A DNA stretch of 5,181 bases from positions 1-5,181 of the forward strand of contig CAJMRU010000087.1 in assembly GCA_905215845.1 (NCBI GenBank), given 5' to 3'. Under the pieces are notes generated by a model. It was not told the origin of the DNA. It ran no database searches and saw nothing but the letters and a program-made list of their open reading frames with translations. Position 1 is the first letter of the stretch. Each line of letters starts with the position of its first letter. A program made the position numbers and the translations under genes. This DNA comes from an uncultured bacterium (GTDB lineage Bacteria; Bacillota; Clostridia; TANB77; CAG-508). Positions 1 to 5,181 of this stretch are shown here, piece after piece.

Positions 1-67
1 AATATTTAACTAATATCAAATTTTATATTTATGACAGCCTAATATTTAACATTATTATACTTTATAT

Positions 68-385
68 TTAGAATATTTTTACTTTTAATTCATTTAATAC
101 ATCTTCAACTCCTATTGGAGTTACTTCATTTTCTTTAAATATTTCTAATATCTTTTCTATTTTTCTTTCATCATTTGAAAGATATTCTATATCCTTGTTT
201 TCAATTACTGTGTTGTTTGGAATATATGAAGTTTTTACTACACTTATTCCATATTTAGCACCATTTGTTCTTATGAATTCATCTGAATGTATGTCTTTAT
301 AATATTCTAATTTTATTGGATATGAAATTCCTACCTCCTTTAATGTTTCTTTTTCAATAAATTTTCCACCAAAAAATGTTTTCAT
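68..385 (-). CDS. DUF6514-like small hypothetical protein
   Basis: This complete 105-residue protein has no assignable function. It has no signal peptide, membrane segment or cysteines, so it is probably a small cytoplasmic protein. From memory of the family, the C-terminal two thirds resemble clostridial DUF6514 proteins: a YGI core strand (residues 45-47), a charged segment with an IEYLS stretch (66-70), then a helix and a closing NEVTPIGVEDVLNE segment (86-99) like the family's N-x-V(S/T)P...(D/E)(I/V)L ending. The length also fits. The start is supported by GGAGG four bases upstream of the ATG and a good promoter about 30 bases upstream. It lies downstream of the DnaB-like gene on the same strand, but a hairpin and its own promoter separate them, so it is probably transcribed alone. 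The gene is secure; the family name is a recollection that an HMM search should confirm. Confidence 0.75.
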   Translation of the reverse strand: MKTFFGGKFIEKETLKEVGISYPIKLEYYKDIHSDEFIRTNGAKYGISVVKTSYIPNNTVIENKDIEYLSNDERKIEKILEIFKENEVTPIGVEDVLNELKVKIF

Positions 386-386
386 A

Positions 387-394
387 TTTCCTCC
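387..394 (-). promoter_or_regulatory. Strong ribosome binding site of the DUF6514-like gene
   Basis: On the minus strand an A-run leads into AGGAGGAA, ending a few bases before the ATG at 385. This near-perfect anti-16S match fixes the start codon. Confidence 0.8.
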
Positions 395-416
395 TTTTTT
401 TCTTCAGCACCTCTTC

Positions 417-445
417 ATGATACTACTGAAATTAAGGTTTTTCAA
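417..445 (-). promoter_or_regulatory. Sigma-A type promoter of the DUF6514-like gene
   Basis: On the minus strand, TTGAAA (-35, plus-strand 440-445; 5 of 6 consensus bases) is followed by exactly 17 bases and then TATCAT (-10, 417-422; 5 of 6). Transcription would start near 410, giving a leader of about 25 bases that contains only the ribosome binding site. The heptamer TTCAGTA (424-430 on the plus strand as TACTGAA) sits one base upstream of the -10. The same heptamer lies at the recQ promoter. Confidence 0.7.
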
Positions 446-671
446 GGACTTTTCATCGCATTATTTTACACAATTTTCTATATTTTGCTATTTTACTTCC
501 TTTTGTTTTCTTTGTTTTTGTTCTTTTACCTTTTTTGACTCAAATTTCATTAAATTATTTTAGTAATTCTACATTTTTCGATAGATTTTTCACATTTATT
601 TTTTTATAATTAAGCTATAAAATAAAATTTATTCTATAAATTTTACTTTTTAATCCCCTTTTTTATTTTAA

Positions 672-710
672 AAATAGTAGTAATTTTTTCTTTTTCTATT
701 ACTACTATTT
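672..710 (-). terminator. Hairpin after the DnaB-like gene, probable weak terminator
   Basis: A perfect 13-bp inverted repeat (672-684 and 698-710) is separated by a 13-base loop. It starts about 16 bases after the stop codon of the DnaB-like gene. Read on the minus strand the arms are AAATAGTAGTAAT and ATTACTACTATTT, followed by only two more T before A-rich sequence. The arm plus tail therefore gives a run of five T. The stem has only two G-C pairs, so termination may be leaky, or the hairpin may protect the 3' end. The symmetry is directly visible; the function is inferred from position. Confidence 0.5.
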
Positions 711-726
711 CTATTTCCATTATTCA

Positions 727-2484
727 TTAAATTTCTTTATTTTGTTTTAATCTTAAATATCCCAATTCTTCCCAACTATTATATGCTAAATTTAATCTAA
801 ATAATAATTTAGGTTTTGGACCTGCTCTATTTTTATCTACTATACATGAATAATATCTTACATCTGGATCTTCATATCTTTTTAAATCATAAAATTCTGT
901 ATCTACTTCTTTTAATGAATATTCATAATTTTGATAAGAATCTCTGTTTATTTGTTTTATTAAGCATAAGGTATCTAAAACTTCTTTAACAGTTCTACTT
1001 ACTGCTAAATCATTTATGTCTAAGTTAATTGGTAAAGTTGATGTTTCTGATAATTGTAGAGAAGAGCATATAAATATTCCAAAGTTTTGAGCTATATTTG
1101 ATAATATTGTTGCTGTCCTTTTTATTTCTTCACCATTTCCTATATTAGCGGTATCCGTTTTTAATGTATCATAAAATACATATTCTATTTTTTCTTTATA
1201 ATAGTAATTCATTATTACTTTTTTTAATTCATCATTTGTATGGTCTGTTATGTTTATAAAATATATCGAGTTATTTATTTGTTTATTTACCCAATCTGTT
1301 GCTTCTATTGTTCTATTAAATTCAGTAGATATTTTTGATAATCTTTCTATAAATTCTCTATGAGTTTCTTTTTCTCCTTTTAAAATAAACCCATCTTCAT
1401 CTAAATTTGCCTCTTCTACATTATCTGGTCTAAATTTGAAATCTAATATTTCATTTTCTGATTTATGTAATTTTTGTCCATGTAATTTTTGCAATTCTGG
1501 ATTATTTAAAATTGTAGTTATTAGACACAATTTCATTTTTTCTTCTGACATTTCATTAGATATCATTAATACTTTCTTTTTATTTACAAATGCTGTATAT
1601 GCTGCAATGTTTATTGCAAATCTACTTTTTCCTGAGTTTGATGGCATTGCATATGCCATTGTTTCTCCCTTTCTTATTCCTTTAAATACTTCTGTTAATA
1701 TTGGAAAAGGTAAATCAAGACCATTTGTTAAATTGTTATTTCCTTCTTCTAAAAAGTCTGTTAAATCCTTATTTAAAATTGATTGTTTAAATTTTTCTGT
1801 TACTGTTACTTGATTTACTGCACTTTCAACTTCTTCTACTGACATTTGATCATATAATTTGTAATCTATAATATCTACTATTCTTTGTTGTATACTTTTA
1901 ATTGGATTTCCTATGTAACTTTTTCTTAAAACAAATAGTTTCTTTAATTCTACATAAATTTTTTCCATATCATATTCTTTATCTTGAACAGCTTTCTTTA
2001 AATCATATTTTAATTGATACACTTCTTCTGAATCTCTAGAAAAGTTGAAGCCTTGTTTTGCTATCTCTGGTGTATAACTTCCACCTTCTGTAAAAAGTAC
2101 ACTTTTATATATATTTAATATTTTATCATCTTCAAAAAAACATTCATCAAATAAAAAATAATATCTTGATATTGATTTAGGGTTTGCTAATAGGAGTCCC
2201 ATAAAGACATATTCTAAATTTGAATTACTTAATTTCTTTGGAAATAGTCTACCATCATTTTCATTTTCTTCTTCTATTTTTTTGTCAACTTTACTTCTAT
2301 ATCCTATTATTTTTAATTTATTTTGTCCTAATTCTCTTACTCTATCTATAGCATCTTTAAATCTTTCTTGTTGTATTAATTCTTTTATCTCATCTATTTG
2401 TTTTTTATTTCTACTTGTTGCTGGTATTTTTCTTATTAGTTCATATAGTTTATCTATATTCTCTTTTTCCATATAAAAATCCAT
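727..2484 (-). CDS. DnaB-family (SF4) helicase/ATPase, divergent paralogue
   Basis: A complete 585-residue RecF/RecA-fold ATPase of the DnaB type. Residues 1-85 are charged and mostly helical, without a recognised domain. Residues about 88-190 resemble the DnaB N-terminal helical domain (LEYVFMGLLLANP at 90-102). Residues about 195-250 are a linker, and 250-580 are the motor. Visible motifs: Walker A PSNSGKS (281-287, K286), H1a SNEMS (309-313, E311), Walker B VFYDT (436-440, D439), H3 SSLQLSE (474-480, Q477) and H4 DKNRAGP (550-556; K551 and R553, the usual arginine-finger region). An intact motor that hydrolyses NTP and translocates on single-stranded DNA as a ring is therefore expected. 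It is longer than ordinary DnaB (about 450-470 residues), mainly from the N-terminal extension and an insert of about 50 residues between E311 and D439. No primase or loader gene adjoins it, so a mobile-element or accessory role is inferred rather than chromosome replication. The ATG at 2484 has AGGA five bases upstream; an ATG at 2472 is an alternative start with poorer spacing. Confidence 0.85.
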   Translation of the reverse strand: MDFYMEKENIDKLYELIRKIPATSRNKKQIDEIKELIQQERFKDAIDRVRELGQNKLKIIGYRSKVDKKIEEENENDGRLFPKKLSNSNLEYVFMGLLLANPKSISRYYFLFDECFFEDDKILNIYKSVLFTEGGSYTPEIAKQGFNFSRDSEEVYQLKYDLKKAVQDKEYDMEKIYVELKKLFVLRKSYIGNPIKSIQQRIVDIIDYKLYDQMSVEEVESAVNQVTVTEKFKQSILNKDLTDFLEEGNNNLTNGLDLPFPILTEVFKGIRKGETMAYAMPSNSGKSRFAINIAAYTAFVNKKKVLMISNEMSEEKMKLCLITTILNNPELQKLHGQKLHKSENEILDFKFRPDNVEEANLDEDGFILKGEKETHREFIERLSKISTEFNRTIEATDWVNKQINNSIYFINITDHTNDELKKVIMNYYYKEKIEYVFYDTLKTDTANIGNGEEIKRTATILSNIAQNFGIFICSSLQLSETSTLPINLDINDLAVSRTVKEVLDTLCLIKQINRDSYQNYEYSLKEVDTEFYDLKRYEDPDVRYYSCIVDKNRAGPKPKLLFRLNLAYNSWEELGYLRLKQNKEI

Positions 2485-2512
2485 TCCTTTCCTGCTTTAC
2501 TAAAAGTCACAT

Positions 2513-2543
2513 ATAGTAATGAAAAGTTTTTGATTTCTTTCAA
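2513..2543 (-). promoter_or_regulatory. Candidate promoter of the DnaB-like gene
   Basis: On the minus strand, TTGAAA (2538-2543) is followed after 19 bases by TACTAT (2513-2518). The predicted leader of about 22 bases would match those of the other two genes here, but the spacer is long and the -10 matches only 4 of 6. Competing candidates further upstream are TTGTAG-17-TATATT (2604-2609 and 2581-2586) and a perfect minus-strand TATAAT at 2654-2659 with a poor -35. The sequence alone does not decide between them. Confidence 0.3.
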
Positions 2544-2661
2544 CCTAAAATTCCTTTTCTTAATACATATATTTATTATAAATATAACATAAAAGTCATT
2601 TCTCTACAAGTTTATTTCAAGAAAATTTCTACCTCATTTAATCCTCCAATTTTATTATATC

Positions 2662-2690
2662 TTTACTAAATAATTTATTCAGTATATAAT
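2662..2690 (+). promoter_or_regulatory. Sigma-A type promoter of recQ
   Basis: TTTACT (-35, 2662-2667; 4 of 6 consensus bases), a spacer of exactly 17 bases, and a perfect TATAAT (-10, 2685-2690). Transcription would begin near 2697, leaving a leader of about 20 bases with the ribosome binding site AGAAGG at 2705-2710, six bases before the ATG. Confidence 0.75.
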
Positions 2691-2696
2691 ACTGAA
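2678..2696. promoter_or_regulatory. Palindrome over the recQ -10, possible operator
   Basis: TTCAGTATATAATACTGAA is a perfect 8-bp inverted repeat (2678-2685 and 2689-2696) around a 3-base centre, and it contains the whole recQ -10. A dimeric repressor bound here would block RNA polymerase. It does not match the Firmicute LexA box (GAAC-N4-GTTC). The symmetry is certain; its use as an operator is inferred from position only. Confidence 0.45.
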
Positions 2697-2716
2697 AGAA
2701 AGAAAGAAGGTTCTTT

Positions 2717-5026
2717 ATGAATAATAAAAATATGCAATTAGCTAAAAAGCTATTGAAAAATCACTTTGGCTATGAAAATTTCAGACAAGGCCAAGAAGAT
2801 ATTATTTCTCATATTTTAAATATGGAAGATTGTCTAGGAATAATGCCAACAGGTGCTGGTAAGTCAATATGTTATCAAATACCAGCAATGATTTTTGACG
2901 GTGTTACAATCGTTGTTTCGCCTCTTATTTCTTTAATGAAAGACCAAGTAGATAACTTAAATCAAGTTGGAATTCCTGCAACCTTTATTAATAGTACTTT
3001 AAGTAGCTTTGATTATGCTCAAACTATTAATAATATATTAAATAATGTTTATAAAATTATATATATTGCTCCAGAGCGATTAGCTACTGATAGTTTTTTA
3101 AATTTATTAAAACAATTAAATGTATCTATGTTTGCTATTGATGAGGCTCATTGTGTTTCTAGATGGGGACATGATTTTAGACCTAGTTATACAGAGATTG
3201 CAAATATAATCTTAAATTTAGATACAAGACCAGTAGTTACTGCTTTTACTGCTACTGCAACAGAAGTTGTAAAAGAGGATATTATAGGTCTTCTTCACTT
3301 GCAAACTCCTTTTACTTTAACTACTGGATTTGATAGACCTAATTTATATTTTTCTGTGGAAACTCCTATAAATAGAAAACAATTTTTATTTGATTATGTA
3401 AAAAATAATCAAGATCAATCTGGTATTATTTATTGTTTAACAAGAAAAACTGTTGATTCAATTTATGATGATTTATTAGAATTTGGTATAGCCGTTAGTA
3501 AATATCATGCTGGTATGTCAGAAAAGCAAAGAACAAGTAATCAAAATGATTTTGTATATGATAAAACTTGTGTAATGGTTGCTACTAATGCTTTTGGTAT
3601 GGGGATTGATAAATCTAATATTAGATATGTACTTCATTACAACATGCCACGCGATTTAGAAAGTTATTATCAAGAAGCTGGTCGTAGTGGTAGAGATGGA
3701 GATAATGCAAATTGTATCTTATTATTTAATCGTTCTGATATTGTTACGAACAAACTATTAATCGAGCAAGGTAATCCTAATCAGAATCATTCTAATGAAT
3801 ATGATAAACTAAGCGATATGGTTGATTATTGTAATACTGATAAATGTCTTAGAAAATATTTGTTAGAGTATTTTGGCGAATCTCCTAATTTTGATGAATG
3901 TGATAATTGTGGTAATTGTAATTCAGAAATTGAAGTTACTGATATAACTACTGATAGTAAAAAGATTTTGTCTTGTATCAAGAGAGTGAATGAAAGATTT
4001 GGAATGGGCTTAGTTGCTGATGTTTTAAAAGGTTCAAATTCTGCTAAAATAAGGTCATTGGGTTTTGATAATTTATCTACTTATGGAATTATGAAAGATT
4101 ACTCTAAGGATACTATTAAAAATATTATTTCTTTTTTAATTTCTGAAGGTTATATAATTTCTAATGGTGATAAATATCCTATTTTATCATTATCTAATTC
4201 TGCTAATGATATATTGTTTAAAAACAAATCTGTATTTATAAAAAGGAAAATAGAAAAATTATCTTTTTCTAATAATCATAATAAGTTAAAAAATATAAAT
4301 AATAATTCTAATATGGAAGATTTACAATATGATGAGAATTTATTTAGCTTATTAAAATCTGTTCGTATGTCAATAGCAAAAGACTTACATATTCCTCCTT
4401 TTATTGTTTGTACTGACGTTTCTTTGAAACAGATGTCCACATTTTTTCCTTTAACTGTGGAAAGTTTGTTACAAATTCATGGTATTGGAACACATAAAGT
4501 TGAACAATATGGAGAAATCTTTTTAAATACTATTTCTAATTATGTGCTGGAAAATAATATTGACGTTTCTTCAAAATCAATTACAACTGACATAAACTTT
4601 GATTTTTTTGACATTAATAATGATTTTGAGAATATAGCAAAAACTCCAGAAAATTCTAGTAAAACTACTGATATCTACTCTAATATATCTTCTAAATCTT
4701 GTGATCTTACTTCTATTATAAAGGAAAAAAAAGAAGAGACTCATATTACTACATATAACTTGTATAATAGTGGGAAATCTATTGATGAAATTGCAAATAT
4801 TCGTGGGCTTACTAAAACAACTATTGAAAATCATCTTTTAAAATGTTATGAAAATGACCTTGATATTGATTTAACTAGATGTGTTAATACTCAATATGAA
4901 AATGATATAATTTCTGCAATAACTAAATTGGGTTCTGAAAAGTTAAAACCTTTGAAGGAGATATTGCCTGATGAAGTAAGTTATTTTGATATTAAATATT
5001 ATGTTTTAAAGTTTTCTAAAAATTAA
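2717..5026 (+). CDS. recQ: ATP-dependent DNA helicase RecQ
   Basis: Full-length SF2 helicase of 769 residues that unwinds DNA 3' to 5' during recombinational repair and stalled-fork processing in the cytoplasm. Domains in order: motif 0 FGYENFRQGQ (17-26), Walker A MPTGAGKS (43-50), motif Ia VSPLISLMKDQ (67-77), DEAH plus the aromatic-rich loop (142-156, including W150), motif III FTATAT (177-182), motif IV IIYCLTRK (237-244), motif V around FGMGIDK (293-299), motif VI QEAGRSGRDG (319-328). A zinc site follows (C377, C395, C398, C401), then a winged helix (about 410-500), an HRDC domain (about 538-610), a low-complexity Ser/Asn/Asp-rich linker (about 612-668) and a C-terminal helix-turn-helix of the HTH_40 type (about 670-765; SIDEIANIRGLTKTTIENHL). 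It is longer than E. coli RecQ (about 610 residues) because of this tail, which is known in Firmicute RecQ proteins. All catalytic residues are present. AGAAGG six bases upstream supports the start. It is monocistronic, divergent from the DnaB-like gene. Confidence 0.97.
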   Translation: MNNKNMQLAKKLLKNHFGYENFRQGQEDIISHILNMEDCLGIMPTGAGKSICYQIPAMIFDGVTIVVSPLISLMKDQVDNLNQVGIPATFINSTLSSFDYAQTINNILNNVYKIIYIAPERLATDSFLNLLKQLNVSMFAIDEAHCVSRWGHDFRPSYTEIANIILNLDTRPVVTAFTATATEVVKEDIIGLLHLQTPFTLTTGFDRPNLYFSVETPINRKQFLFDYVKNNQDQSGIIYCLTRKTVDSIYDDLLEFGIAVSKYHAGMSEKQRTSNQNDFVYDKTCVMVATNAFGMGIDKSNIRYVLHYNMPRDLESYYQEAGRSGRDGDNANCILLFNRSDIVTNKLLIEQGNPNQNHSNEYDKLSDMVDYCNTDKCLRKYLLEYFGESPNFDECDNCGNCNSEIEVTDITTDSKKILSCIKRVNERFGMGLVADVLKGSNSAKIRSLGFDNLSTYGIMKDYSKDTIKNIISFLISEGYIISNGDKYPILSLSNSANDILFKNKSVFIKRKIEKLSFSNNHNKLKNINNNSNMEDLQYDENLFSLLKSVRMSIAKDLHIPPFIVCTDVSLKQMSTFFPLTVESLLQIHGIGTHKVEQYGEIFLNTISNYVLENNIDVSSKSITTDINFDFFDINNDFENIAKTPENSSKTTDIYSNISSKSCDLTSIIKEKKEETHITTYNLYNSGKSIDEIANIRGLTKTTIENHLLKCYENDLDIDLTRCVNTQYENDIISAITKLGSEKLKPLKEILPDEVSYFDIKYYVLKFSKN

Positions 5027-5042
5027 AAAGTTCAGAAAAAGT

Positions 5043-5087
5043 AAAAAGTTGTAGGTTTAAATTTCATATTTAAACTACAGCTTTTTT
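5043..5087. terminator. Intrinsic terminator after recQ, probably bidirectional
   Basis: The stem pairs 5043-5061 with 5069-5087 around a 7-base loop, interrupted by one bulged G (near 5054-5055) and one G-U pair. On the plus strand it ends in CTTTTTT, 17 bases after the recQ stop codon the stem begins. On the minus strand it ends in CTTTTT, so it would also serve the convergent gene whose stop is at 5101. The T-tracts on both sides and the position between convergent genes make this a solid call. Confidence 0.85.
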
Positions 5088-5100
5088 AATATATTTTAAT

Positions 5101-5181
5101 TTACTTTATATCTTCTTTTCTAAATTTAATTATATTTTCAACTTCCATTTTTCCTGCTCTTGTTATTAAATTATATCCATA
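5101..5181 (-). CDS. 3' end of an unidentified convergent gene (partial)
   Basis: From the window edge the minus strand is open for 26 codons to a TAA at 5101-5103. The tail includes GYNLITRAGKMEVE and ends IIKFRKEDIK. It is charged and soluble-looking, with no recognisable domain in so short a piece. Support for a real gene is the open frame running off the edge, lysine/glutamate-rich codon use like the neighbours, and the stop lying just before a terminator that works in this direction. The product cannot be named from this fragment. Confidence 0.55.
   Translation of the reverse strand, partial: YGYNLITRAGKMEVENIIKFRKEDIK

Larger units (their letters stand above)
386..726. other. 341-base gap between the DUF6514-like and DnaB-like genes
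   Basis: No convincing gene lies here. It holds, in minus-strand order, the hairpin after the DnaB-like gene (672-710), an AT-only near-palindrome (616-638), two Spo0A-box-like heptamers ten bases apart (567-583), a strongly A-rich and pyrimidine-poor stretch (about 481-545), and the promoter and ribosome binding site of the DUF6514-like gene (387-445). A 20-codon ATG frame at 488-550 lacks a ribosome binding site and is not called as a gene. Confidence 0.6.

Noticed and set aside
402..430. Hairpin or riboswitch in the leader of the DUF6514-like gene
   Set aside because: Only 5-bp arms (TTCAG and CTGAA) are found, they span the promoter itself, and the transcribed leader is too short for a riboswitch.
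488..550. 20-codon minus-strand frame as a gene
   Set aside because: There is no ribosome binding site and the surrounding A-rich DNA readily gives Lys-rich frames; kept only as a low-interest observation.
1436..1813. 125-codon plus-strand frame inside the DnaB-like gene
   Set aside because: It lies antisense to a gene with clear conserved motifs, has Phe/Ser-rich shadow composition and no ribosome binding site.
2282..2476. 64-codon plus-strand frame opposite the start of the DnaB-like gene
   Set aside because: It is an antisense shadow; its apparent hydrophobicity comes from reading Lys/Glu-rich codons backwards.
727..2484. Housekeeping replicative helicase DnaB
   Set aside because: It is too long, with large extra segments and no replication-gene neighbours, although the motor motifs match the family.
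2678..2696. LexA/SOS box at the recQ promoter
   Set aside because: The palindrome lacks the GAAC-N4-GTTC core of Firmicute LexA sites.
4577..4834. 85-codon minus-strand frame inside recQ
   Set aside because: It is a shadow of the recQ linker and C-terminal domain, with no start signal.

Overview
The window is very AT-rich DNA using the standard bacterial code. TGG encodes Trp, the open frames contain no TGA, and AGA, ATA and TTA codons are common. Purine-rich Shine-Dalgarno sites of the AGGAGG type precede the genes. Together with a DUF6514-like small protein and a RecQ ending in a helix-turn-helix domain, this points to a low-GC Firmicute, most likely a Clostridia-type bacterium. The species cannot be fixed from the sequence.

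Layout, left to right: a short non-coding edge (1-67); a small minus-strand gene for a DUF6514-like protein of unknown function (68-385) with its own well-formed promoter; a 341-base gap (386-726) holding that promoter, an AT-rich leader and a hairpin at the end of the next gene; a minus-strand gene for a divergent DnaB-family (SF4) helicase/ATPase of 585 residues (727-2484); a 232-base divergent intergenic region (2485-2716); a plus-strand recQ (2717-5026) with a strong promoter whose -10 lies inside a perfect 8-bp inverted repeat; a probably bidirectional intrinsic terminator (5043-5087); and the last 26 codons of an unidentified convergent gene (5101-5181).

Two DNA-motor genes are divergently arranged: RecQ (SF2, 3'-5' repair helicase) and a DnaB-like hexameric-type ATPase. 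The DnaB-like protein keeps all the core catalytic motifs but has about 85 extra N-terminal residues and an insertion of roughly 50 residues between motif H1a and Walker B. It has no primase or loader beside it, so it is unlikely to be the housekeeping replicative helicase. No phage structural genes, integrase, tRNA, CRISPR array or insertion sequence is visible. The most notable non-coding signal is the palindrome on the recQ -10; part of it (TTCAGTA) recurs directly upstream of the -10 of the DUF6514-like gene.
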